This document shows positions 22,707 through 32,027 of a DNA stretch of 64,000 nucleotides, in pieces (the stretch's first letter is position 1; each line of letters opens with the position of its first letter). Source of the DNA: Tetracladium setigerum (Eukaryota > Ascomycota > Leotiomycetes > Helotiales); contig PZJY01000002.1 of NCBI GenBank assembly GCA_031472005.1, forward strand, positions 248,001 to 312,000, given 5' to 3'. The notes beneath the pieces are model-generated. The model was not told the origin of the DNA. It searched no databases and saw only the letters and a list, made by a program, of their open reading frames with translations. The position numbers and the translations under genes were made by a program.

Positions 22707-22929
22707 CTGGTCTTCTAGCAGGAAACGTGTTTGTTTCTCCAGACTTCACCTCGAAACTCCCTTTCTCCCATAATACCGGTATGTTATTCGTTCATAAAGG
22801 CTCAAATCTCAAGGCTCACTCTCTTGTGAACAGATATATCTGATTGCATATCCTCAATCTTGAAAAGGTCTGCCGCATCCGAGATCTCGATTATATAAAC
22901 ATTAGCTGACTATTCTCTTCTCTGGATAG

Positions 22930-23511
22930 ATGTCTCAACAAGCTACTACAGCAAACGTCCCCGGAGGAGCTGTTCCTGGCCAACCAGGAAGGACCGTTGC
23001 CGTTCAACCAGCAGGATTGGCCGTCAATGGTCAACCCGGAGGAATCGTTACCGTTCAACCAGGAGGAGTGGCCGTTAAGGGTCAACCAGGAGGAGGTCAA
23101 CAAGCAGTGGCCATCGGTGGTCAACCAGGAGGAGTTGCTACCGGTCAACAAGGAGTGGCTATCGGTGGCCAACCAGGAGCAGCCGCTACTGGTCAACAAT
23201 TCAATGCTCCTCCTCAGCCAGGACCTTACAACCCGACCATTCAGGCTGGCGGCGCCTTCCGAAACTGGCGAGGCAATCCACCTCGAAATGCTGCAGGCGT
23301 TGCGCTTGTAACTAACCGACGTTGGGCCCGGGACTTCAATATCGCAGATACGTACCTCTCGCGCCAACTAGGTCATTTGAGTCCTGGTCAACGTGCCATC
23401 GTCCAGCGTGTCAATAGGCGCAATGGAGTGACCCGAGCTCGTGCGATCGCCCACATTATTCACATGCAGCGATTGCCAACGACTTTTGTCGACAATCCTA
23501 CAAATCACTGA
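22930..23511 (+). CDS. TRAR/FVD-tail protein with GQPG repeats (copy 3)
   Basis: This is an intact 193-residue frame starting MSQQATTANVPGG. Residues 10-95 are low-complexity repeats built on GQPGG and VQPGG spaced by hydrophobic VAV/VAI steps, collagen-like but without a strict G-x-y period. The C-terminal half is basic and ends in GVTRARAIAHII...TTFVDNPTNH, which matches the tails of the 13925 and 15665 proteins. The central core of those proteins (RAG...VN, GGYxCH) is absent. There is no signal peptide or membrane segment. The ATG follows a TAG that closes a CT-rich stretch and could also be an acceptor, so an upstream exon is not excluded. The function is unknown. Confidence 0.65.
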   Translation: MSQQATTANVPGGAVPGQPGRTVAVQPAGLAVNGQPGGIVTVQPGGVAVKGQPGGGQQAVAIGGQPGGVATGQQGVAIGGQPGAAATGQQFNAPPQPGPYNPTIQAGGAFRNWRGNPPRNAAGVALVTNRRWARDFNIADTYLSRQLGHLSPGQRAIVQRVNRRNGVTRARAIAHIIHMQRLPTTFVDNPTNH

Positions 23512-25782
23512 GAGGCTCTGAGGTTAGCAGTGAGGAGATAGCTTCTGGGAATAGTTATACAAAACGGATTGTAGCATACTCCGTTGTGCTAGAGGTAATA
23601 TACAACTACTTGTCAGGCATCATACAAGGTACATTCTTAATTGTGAGGTGATCCATAAGGTTTTTATTCTTCTGAAGTTTAATCACTTGATCCTCAGTTC
23701 CGATAAGACAATATCACAACTTGCTAATTTCATATTCTCTCTCATGCCAAACTATACACTAAGTAATTACTTACTGAAGCTATCTGATCAAACAACGAGT
23801 CATCAAAGCAATTCCCTCACTTCGCTTGCTCATGTTCTGCCATCCATTGGTGAGAGAGTAACTCCTTTCTTTTGACGATAACCTCATTGCAACATGACAA
23901 TAATAGCGTATTCGGACGTATGTGCAAGATCAAAACGGTATTTACTAACACAGACAACCCTCATCGCTAGAACTTAAATTAGCTGTTAGAGCTGCGAAGT
24001 TTCTGATAACTTGATACTCACGCGCTTCTTTCTTTCTGCCAAGCCTTTTGCCAGGTCCTTCTAAATCTAAAACTCCCATTACAGTTCGAGATAGAAGTAT
24101 CTTTTCGGCCAAATAGGTAGCTAGCCATGCTTTATTAGTTTATTTCTGCTAAAAATGCTAGCACGTTAGAATTGGCTTACATCTTTCATCGCTAGATAGT
24201 CAGAATTAGCCCTTTCTTGGAGGCTAGTGATTCGGTTTCATCATCCGTGTTTCCTCCAGCAAAACCTAGTCTATTCCAGTTACAACTCTCATCTATGGCA
24301 CAGAAAGATAAATACGTTCCCTCTTCAATCGAATCTCTGGTTTTCCTTGCCCCGTCTTCACACCCTTCTCCAAAAAAAACACCACTTCTACGGATCGCTC
24401 CACAAATCCACCCCCAAACACTCAAAATGATCTACGCAATCCAAGTTCTTCTCACAATGGGAGGATTTGGACGCATCCTACTAAAGGTTCTCTCATCTCC
24501 AATTTACTTTTGGGATCGCATCTGCTTTTCCGTCTGGAATTACTAGGAACATGGGAGATTCACAATCGAATGTCATCCCTGACGTTCCAAAATGTGTAGA
24601 TCTTCCTGCTGCGGTCGGTGCTGGATTCTACTCTCGTTTCTGTGAATTTCTGGCTAAGGAACAGTCAACTATCTTTCCCGGAACGCCCTTTTGGAGGTAG
24701 AGCCGATTTGACTGAACTCACACAAATACCGTGGTGTTAACTGGAAAACGCTTTTCTACCGATTACCCTCGAAATTCCACCGTCTGCAAGAACTACAGCA
24801 CCTCTCACAACACACGAACTTGCAACTCCAACGCGACCAAGGCTGATGCCCTCTCTGTGAAAGGGGGAAAAACAATCGAGATTTACGCAGAGTTGGAGAC
24901 TGTGACTGCCACAAGGGAGTGTACACAAATAGTCAAAGCAGCTATAAAGAAATTTCTCCTATCACCAAAAATCACAAGTTAAAAGTTGATATTGATTGGT
25001 CCTTGGTTATCAAAAACTTCCCAGCTTAGGTTTTGAGGTTTGTATTCTCGCAAAAGTTGAAAGACTCAACTTTTGCCTCTCTTCTGGATTTAAATGAAGC
25101 GAAAGTATTTATCTCGGGGCTAATGAAAATACTCTCATGTTCCCATGCTCATCTCCAATTGTTTTCGTGGACTATTTCAGCAAGGTTCTTTAAAGACACA
25201 TTCTCACTGCAGTAGTCTCCCCTCCATAAAAATGCGGGAATCGCTTTAAACCTTCTTCGCAATTGACAACTCTATATCCATGTTCTTGGAATTGTATCAC
25301 ACACAGGGAAGACATCCAGTATCTGCTTCCGACGACTTGATGATAAATCTTCTATCTTCTCTCGTGGTAAAGTTATGTGAATTGGTGCCAAGACCAAAGG
25401 GAGGCTCGTCTGGTTGGGATATCCTGCCGTGCCTTGGCTTTTCGGTAGTTACTGCATGGCTACTTTCGAAGTTGTTCAAAATCAAAGGTTTGAAGTTTGT
25501 GATGAAACTCATTGTCCGCATAGGGCCTCGGACCCGGAGTCAACCTTGCATGCAGCTTCGCCAATTTGGCATGCTTTCTTGGCAGGCACTCTGGGCTGTC
25601 AACTCATTAGCCGGCCAACGATTGATTGGCCTCCCAAATTCTCAATCCATATCTATTCTGGGGCTACATATCCTGTGCCACAACGGTACCTCCATACAAT
25701 CTTTTGACCTTATAAGGCTTTCCCGCCGCCTTGCGCGTCCACAAAATTTTCTAAGCTTTCCACCTAATAATTAAAACCAAAC
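23512..25782. other. Gene-poor stretch
   Basis: No gene can be supported. Short open frames at 24217-24546, 24731-24982 and 25280-25774 have no family resemblance and overlap other open frames, although the last is fairly long and could be a relic. Base composition is AT-rich up to 24200. Confidence 0.4.
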
Positions 25783-26634
25783 ATGACCTCATCTGTAAAT
25801 CTCACGACTACTTTCACTCCAGACCCACAATGTTTCACAGATTATTATAAGTACACTACGACAAGTGCATATACCTACTATGTCCTCGGCCCACCATCCA
25901 CCAAACTCTGCCAGCCATCAGGCTGGGACTCGACATCGCAATACTTCTCTCCAGGAATCTGTCCCAGCGGCTACAGCATAGCCTGTTCCTCAACCGAAAA
26001 AGTCGGAACAGCAACAGAAACACGAGCAACATGCTGCCCAACCAACTGGTCCTGCCAAAATGGCTCTGAAGACTACCGCAGCCTTCCCTGGCACTCCACG
26101 ATCTCATGCACGATTTTTCCAAACTCTGATAAGACGACACAGATCACACCGGTCACTTTTGTTGATGGCGGCACTACGACGATCTTTCCGGGCACGATTA
26201 ATTACGGATTGAACGCTTTGGGTGTGTCTATTCGGTTCCAGAGTACGGATTTCGCGACTACGCCAACATCGAGCGGTACGATCGGTAGCGGTGTGGAACA
26301 AACAAGCTCGACTCAGTCTGGGACCCCAACTGGAAATGTGCCGGGGCCAGATCCACCGTCTTCAGGAGGTCTATCGCCGGGGGCCAAGGCAGGGATAGGT
26401 GTTGGAGCTGGTGTACTCGCCGTGCTTGCACTTGCAATCGCAATCTTCTTAATTAGGCGACATCGAAAACGAAATGCTGGAGGTTCAGTTGAAATGGATG
26501 CTGGAGATGCTTATGGAAGTTATAAGCCGGTGCTGGTGGAGATTGGTAAAGGCACGCCACGTTCTGAATTGAGCGGAGTGCCAGTGAGTGAGATACAGGG
26601 GACGCCGGTGGACTTGTATACAGATCGAAGGTAG
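25783..26634 (+). CDS. Single-pass membrane protein with Cys-rich outer part
   Basis: The protein has 283 residues. Residues 1-170 contain about ten cysteines (CFTDYY, LCQPSGW, GICPSGYSIAC, TCCPTNWSC, SCTIFP) and many Ser/Thr. A Ser/Thr/Pro/Gly linker follows, then one membrane helix at about 205-227 (GIGVGAGVLAVLALAIAIFL) and a basic stop-transfer RRHRKR. The cytoplasmic tail of about 55 residues ends YTDRR. There is no N-terminal signal peptide, so the helix probably acts as the anchor. Fungal surface proteins with this layout (Mid2/WSC-like arrangement) are common. The layout fits a cell-surface sensor or glycoprotein but no specific role follows. There is no intron. Confidence 0.8.
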   Translation: MTSSVNLTTTFTPDPQCFTDYYKYTTTSAYTYYVLGPPSTKLCQPSGWDSTSQYFSPGICPSGYSIACSSTEKVGTATETRATCCPTNWSCQNGSEDYRSLPWHSTISCTIFPNSDKTTQITPVTFVDGGTTTIFPGTINYGLNALGVSIRFQSTDFATTPTSSGTIGSGVEQTSSTQSGTPTGNVPGPDPPSSGGLSPGAKAGIGVGAGVLAVLALAIAIFLIRRHRKRNAGGSVEMDAGDAYGSYKPVLVEIGKGTPRSELSGVPVSEIQGTPVDLYTDRR

Positions 26635-27539
26635 CAAAGGCTGGATGGCAATTTTATGTCGGGAGGAGTATATGATTGGTGGGTAGACGAATGGATCCAG
26701 AGCTTTTGATACGGTCTCAAGGGATTGTTTTTACTTTATGAAGAGATGAATTAGTCTCAAAGCTGTTTGGTTGACAAAGACCCAGCAAAAATGGAAGCAA
26801 AAGATTCAAGATTGAAGCGGCTGGTTACCAGCTCCAGTTAGCTGGTAAATTCTTTGAAGTGGCTGATGAAGCTTCACAAGAATTATATTTCCACTTTCTG
26901 CATGAATGCCATCCCCAAATATTGCCTTTCTTTGCATCTAAGAACTCCTACACCAAGCGGTTGTGGAGATATCTCATACTTGAAAAGACTGATGATTGGC
27001 TCGCCAAAATCATAGCTTGGTATTCATCGTAGTTCCGTGTTCTCATGTACCTGGACTGTTCTTTACCTAGATAGCATGGAATGCTGGTGCATGTCAAAGA
27101 AGTCGTAAGTAGCTATATTACTCATATGAGTGTGAAGTGTAGCTTCATTGGGCATAGTGCAAATTTAAGTTCTAAAAACAATTCCGTGATTCATTGGATT
27201 CTGGAGCGCACTTTGAAGGGTGAAAGAATAGAAAGCACAACATGTGGGGCCTTTCTCCCTGCTAACGCTATAGTTTAGATTTTAGCTGGAAGAAGGGCTC
27301 ATAACATTGCACTTAGTGGAGTAGTTGCAGTCCAAAAACTAACGCTAGCATCTGACCCAAGTGCCTAGTTCTTGTAAGATCAAACGCAAAATCATGTTCC
27401 TGACAGGTTTCATCTTTCATTGAGCGGCTGCTGGTCCAAATCCAAATCCAGATTTATGTTCTTGAAATGCCACCCTTTCACTTTTCACACTTTTCGCATT
27501 CCACTTTTCACTGAAACGAACAATTGCAACCTCAACAAA
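26635..27539. other. Intergenic
   Basis: The stretch contains the 3' flank of the membrane-protein gene and the promoter of the secreted-protein gene. No gene or repeat stands out. The leader just before 27540 is A/C-rich. Confidence 0.45.
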
Positions 27540-28835
27540 ATGAGATTATTTGCAACTACTTCTATCATGATTGTAATGGCATCTCCGGTCATCACAACTT
27601 TCACCGCCTTCGAGAATGTCAACATTCTCGCCAACACCAAGACTTCGCAAACATACTGCGCCTCTCGAAATGGCAGCATTGCCAACGGAATCAATACATC
27701 CGAGCAGTCAGTTTGTTCCAGTATCTCACCTTCATTCTCCGTCGCCGCCGCCAATGCCACCTCCGGCGAGTGTAGTTGTCACACTTGGTCCCTTGAGAAC
27801 ACAAACGCAGTCGCATGCAACTGCAACCCATGCGCTCCCCTCTTTGTCGATAATTTTGATCGTACCTGCGCCAGTCTCATTAGAAAGTGTATGATTGGAG
27901 AAGGCACATATGATGGTGCGTACTTGACGAAGAGTGGTGAAGGATATTTTGGATATTTAACTGTTTATACCGATGGTGGATTTGGACGCACGAGTATGCC
28001 TGTTTCATGCCCTGAGTCTGTGGATGATGATAATGTCAACACCACCACTACTGCTCCTACTGCCAATGAGACCAGCAACGATAATTTCGACGTGGAAGTG
28101 CTGGGATTGCCTAGCCCTACTGAAATGCCAGAAGTCGTTACGGAGCTCTCGAACCTTGGTTTTACCTCTGCCGAGATCTTCCCAGATCATGTTCGCACTG
28201 ACGAGGAGACCAAGGCTTTACTTGACAAAATCGAGACAACACAAGCCGAGCTCAAAGCAATACAGGCCAACCTCGACAAGCAGCAGGCGGAACAGGAGGA
28301 AAAGGAAGCTGTTGAAGCCGAGAGACTCCAGAAGGCCGAAGAGGCAGAACAAGCGAGAAAAGAAGCCGCCGAAGCCGCAAGAATCCAAAAGGCAGAAGCA
28401 GAGCAAGAGAAAAAAGACGCTGCTGAAGCTAAGAAGATCCAAAACGCCGAGGACAAGAAGATAGCGACCGAGAAGAAACAGAAAGCTGCAGAGGCCAAGA
28501 AAGCCCAAAAAGCCGAGGACAAAAAGACGGCGGCTGAAAAGAAACAGAAGACTGCTGATTACGTCAAGGCCCAGAAGGCTAACCACAGGAAATTCATCGC
28601 AGACGAGAAGGCCAGGACGAAGGCGGCGAAGGCGATGTGCAAGCAGTATGGTTGCCACCATGGATTAACCGACAGGGAGTGGATCGACAAGATTCGAGCA
28701 GAACATTCGCAGGGTCTGTATCCGTTTTCTCGTTCGTGGCTCTTTGTGAGACCTATCTGGAAGGCTCTTTGCAAGGTGGATGGCGGTGCTTGTGTTATGG
28801 TTTCGAGGCATGATGGGGGAATTTCCCCTCTGTAA
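27540..28835 (+). CDS. Secreted Cys-rich protein with a long Lys/Ala/Glu coiled coil
   Basis: I chose the ATG at 27540 because it starts a signal-peptide-like sequence (MRLFATTSIMIVMASPVITT) in an ACAAAATG context. The open frame extends upstream without this character. The product has 431 residues. The N-terminal domain (about 25-160) holds about ten cysteines (ECSCHTW, ACNCNPCAP, RTCAS). An Asn/Thr-rich linker leads to a predicted coiled coil at about 215-365 made of KAEEAEQARKEAAEA-type repeats. A C-terminal segment of about 65 residues has MCKQYGCHHG, several Trp and more Cys. The repeats are translated, not a chance GA tract, since the frame is open only here and codons vary. It resembles no family I can name. 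An extracellular or wall-associated role is inferred. Confidence 0.75.
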   Translation: MRLFATTSIMIVMASPVITTFTAFENVNILANTKTSQTYCASRNGSIANGINTSEQSVCSSISPSFSVAAANATSGECSCHTWSLENTNAVACNCNPCAPLFVDNFDRTCASLIRKCMIGEGTYDGAYLTKSGEGYFGYLTVYTDGGFGRTSMPVSCPESVDDDNVNTTTTAPTANETSNDNFDVEVLGLPSPTEMPEVVTELSNLGFTSAEIFPDHVRTDEETKALLDKIETTQAELKAIQANLDKQQAEQEEKEAVEAERLQKAEEAEQARKEAAEAARIQKAEAEQEKKDAAEAKKIQNAEDKKIATEKKQKAAEAKKAQKAEDKKTAAEKKQKTADYVKAQKANHRKFIADEKARTKAAKAMCKQYGCHHGLTDREWIDKIRAEHSQGLYPFSRSWLFVRPIWKALCKVDGGACVMVSRHDGGISPL

Positions 28836-29231
28836 CCATTGGTAATCTGATCTTCTGAACTCTCTGGAGCTAAAAGAATATATTTAGGTGGATAGATGAG
28901 ATTGTAATGTAGTTGAAATAGAATGAGCTGAGAAAATTGCTTCAAATGATATATATGACTTCATCGGATTTTGGAAGGTGAGGTTGAAGTGGCAAACACG
29001 GATCTTGTGAGTTGCAACTGACTGACAGCGAGACGCAGTCACGGGCAAGTGAGGTAGTGTCCGCACAGCATCTTTTGAAAAAATATACCCATTATCAGTC
29101 CTCGAGGAGCCAATCTAGCTAAATCCAAAATGAAATTCAGAGATGGCTCCTCTAATGTTGACGGCAGTGAGGTTCTATACAACCGAGGAGTAGCCGAAAA
29201 AATTAGTAGGTATATACATCAAAATAAGCCG

Positions 29232-29254
29232 ACCTACCAATAACTACGGTAGGT
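29232..29254. repeat. Inverted repeat, 7-bp arms
   Basis: ACCTACC at 29232-29238 pairs with GGTAGGT at 29248-29254 across a 9-nt loop. It lies about 140 bp before the stronger GC hairpin. Confidence 0.5.
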
Positions 29255-29390
29255 GGCGCCTATAAAGCGTTCTAGTCAAACCGTTGGTAAAAGGAGGATA
29301 AGAGAGAACATCGACTGGTCACCAACTAACAACAACTTCGAGCAATGAAACAAAAACCCCCATATGCGTTGGGGTTTCTCTTCACCCCTT

Positions 29391-29412
29391 CCCTACCCCC
29401 TCGGGGGTAGGG
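29391..29412. repeat. Perfect 10-bp GC palindrome with 2-nt loop
   Basis: CCCTACCCCC (29391-29400) and GGGGGTAGGG (29403-29412) are perfect reverse complements around TC. A run of seven T follows at about 29431. A smaller GC hairpin lies just upstream at 29354-29377. Such compact GC-rich palindromes are familiar from fungal mitochondrial GC clusters and are unusual in this otherwise ordinary nuclear spacer. Confidence 0.7.
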
Positions 29413-30123
29413 GGGCCAGAGTTTTGCAATTTTTTTGGCCATTCTATTTTGGGCAAAATTTAGAGGCGGTCAGTGAATCATTTATCTTATCGTTTTACAA
29501 AATTTACCATATGCCAATCGTTTCTCTGTCTGGGTCCATCTTTTTGCCAAGACACAAATTACATCCGGGCAGTTAACAACTCCACACATGTTGACTTGCT
29601 GTCATGTTTGCCCTTCATGATTTGTTTGTGCGTCGGTCTACAGCATGAGAAGGAATCGTACACGCAGTTCTCGTGTTGACCCAACACCGATTGACTCAAT
29701 CTCCACCAACAAAATGTCGTGTGTGTTTCGAAATCAGGTCATTGGGTCCCATACCCAAAGGTTGGTTGGTGGAAGCGTTAAGGCAACCTGCTTTATGATC
29801 ATGTGGCCAGAATATCGAAGGTACAATGACCATTCGGTCAACGGCTTGCGGCATATTGCTACACAAGTCTGAGGTGTTCAGCTTTGGTTACGTTTCTGGC
29901 CTTGTTTGCTTGTGTCAGGTCTGACATTTGAAATGGGTATTAATGCTGTTCAATACTCCCTCCGCTACGGCTCTTCATAAAAATTCCAGCATGCTCACAG
30001 AAATTTGGAGCCCAGATAATGTTACTTCCTCGTTATATCCGGGCAAACATTCTCAATCCTCGTCAAAGATTCTTCCAATCCTATCAACCAAACCTCACTA
30101 CACTTTCCATCCCAACATCCCAC

Positions 30124-31044
30124 ATGTCCGGCGAAATGGTTCTTTTCAGTAACACCAATCTAAAGTCCATTCTATCTCCCCACTCCAAACTCATTACACC
30201 CATCGAACTAATCCTCGAATCCATTCGCTTCATGGACGAAACATGCATCGCAATTCGCTCCAACCGAAATCTCGGCAACACTACCTCTGCTCTAGACACC
30301 CTCCAAAAGACACTCGAAGCCGCTCGTCGCCAGCTCCTTGAAAGCATCAGCTCTCTTCACGAAGATTATGGCAACAACTTGAACAACTACAACGGCTCAT
30401 CCATCGATACATTAAACCACTGCAGCCAGAAGCTGGCTTCAGAGTTGCTTCCTCGCTTGCAGCGCGTGGCGTACGGTGGGATCGGTGTGAGGAATGGGAA
30501 TTTCTTTGGACCTCGCTTTGGATCTGGTTCTTCTTCCATGGAAAATCCGCATTTCGGAGAGATCACGAAACGGTTTGAAGAGATCGACGAGGTGATCCAA
30601 AATGTGGTCGAGACGATCCGAGATCGAATGGAAGGCGGTCGCGCTTCCTCCTCTCGTCACTCGGACTCCAAGTCATATCAGTCACGTCACCAAAGAAACT
30701 TGCTCACCTCATCCTCATCCTCATCTTCATCCGAAAAGACGAATGAGACAAGTGTTGACAAAGATATGTTGAAGCGGCTGATTGAACATGCCAAGAATTC
30801 GTGGTTTGAGATGCCGATGGGTCCAGATATGGTGTATGTGAATGCGTACAATGAGGATATCGTCGAAAAGAAAAGGCCAGAAAATGCGTATGTCAAGAGG
30901 GATTTGAAGGAGCGGGAGTATCAAGCTAGAGTTGAAGCACACAAAGACTACTTGGAGAGGAACCCAGATTATTGGACTTGGAGTATGTGGACTGATGACC
31001 GGATGAACCAGTGGTACAAACGACCGATCAATTGGTCAGGGTAA
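30124..31044 (+). CDS. Hypothetical protein, 306 residues
   Basis: The frame is open from 30019, but the second Met (MSGEMVLFSNTN, 30124) is the more natural start, because the preceding residues look like translated leader. The N-terminal half is helical (DTLQKTLEAARRQLLESISSL and HFGEITKRFEEIDEVIQNVV). A Ser-rich stretch follows (HQRNLLTSSSSSSSS), then a charged C-terminal part with Trp/Tyr clusters (NPDYWTWSMWTDDRMNQWY). There is no signal peptide, membrane helix or known domain, and no intron. The codons are those of a real gene. The function is unknown. Confidence 0.65.
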   Translation: MSGEMVLFSNTNLKSILSPHSKLITPIELILESIRFMDETCIAIRSNRNLGNTTSALDTLQKTLEAARRQLLESISSLHEDYGNNLNNYNGSSIDTLNHCSQKLASELLPRLQRVAYGGIGVRNGNFFGPRFGSGSSSMENPHFGEITKRFEEIDEVIQNVVETIRDRMEGGRASSSRHSDSKSYQSRHQRNLLTSSSSSSSSEKTNETSVDKDMLKRLIEHAKNSWFEMPMGPDMVYVNAYNEDIVEKKRPENAYVKRDLKEREYQARVEAHKDYLERNPDYWTWSMWTDDRMNQWYKRPINWSG

Positions 31045-32027
31045 ATAAACAGTTAGCTAATGGAGTACGGAAGTCTGAAATCAGTTGTTGACAAAAGATA
31101 GGAGAGTGTGAATGGCGAAAGAGAGATCAGGAATCAATGATCTTGACTTGGATGTTGATGTTGTGACCTATTCGTTCGGTTGTTGGCTTGTTATACTTCT
31201 GTTGGGAACGTAAGATGCACTGTATGTTTGCTTTCGATGTCATCAGGGAGCACAACATCAAATAGCCTCAGCAAATTAAAGTGAATCAAAAAACCTTTTG
31301 CACCCCAATGAATCGACCTGTTCCACAGATTTTGACAAGCACTCGAGCGATGAGCCCCTCGCTTACGTGAGTGAGTTCGACCCACGTGACCACGCCAAAT
31401 CACTCCAACTATATAACTTGCCGTAAAGTGCAGAGGCGCTGCAGTCGGAGGATTTATTGAACCTCTTACCAGCTTTTGCATTCATAATTTGGTGACATGA
31501 CATTTCCTTCGACGGGTACACTCCGCTTCGAGAAGGCAGTGCTTGTCTTAGCCCACCAACCAACGCCAAGTATTCACAACACTTGGTGCACGTTTCTCTT
31601 CCTAATGTTTGTCTTAACTCCCACTACTCCTACACGGTAGAGGATTACCAGGCAACAAGGGTATCTTATCCCTTTGAATCTCGCTATTTGTCCAATGGAA
31701 AAGGTAACAAAGCGCTGCACTGCCAGGCACGTGATGGAAACTGAGCGGTGGGGGTTTCTGCCATATCAGGCAGTCAATTTATCCCGTCTGCACTGCCTCA
31801 AGCGGGAGATTGTGAGAAAGCAGCTGAAACTGTTCGAGAAAACATATGAACGTTGTCTATCTAATACGAAAAGCCTCGATTTTTTTAACAGCTAGAAATC
31901 AAATCCCAGAAGTCCTGACCATAGCTGTGTGTACCACCCGAACAAGAGCCAATTTTGTGTGGACCGACCAGTCTCACCCCACGTTTACCAACGTGCAAGT
32001 CACAACTCTTCAATAACAGAAACAACT
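31045..32027. other. Intergenic: promoter of the second Zn2Cys6 gene
   Basis: No gene is visible. The A/C-rich leader (31900-32027) precedes ATG 32028. Open frames on the minus strand at 31191-31569 have no protein character. Confidence 0.45.

Larger units (their letters stand above)
28836..30123. other. Intergenic with GC hairpins
   Basis: No gene is visible. The stretch holds two inverted repeats (29232-29254 and 29391-29412), listed separately, and a 7-bp-arm hairpin AAACCCC/GGGGTTT at 29354-29377. The remainder, to the 30124 gene, has no coding character. Confidence 0.5.

Noticed and set aside
22891..23367. 158-codon minus-strand frame with Ser/Trp/Asn repeats
   Set aside because: Mirror of the GQPG repeats on the plus strand. 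The plus frame carries the conserved TRAR...FVD tail.
28187..28661. Minus-strand Ser/Ala/Phe-rich frames
   Set aside because: Antisense to the Lys/Ala/Glu coiled-coil repeat of the secreted protein.
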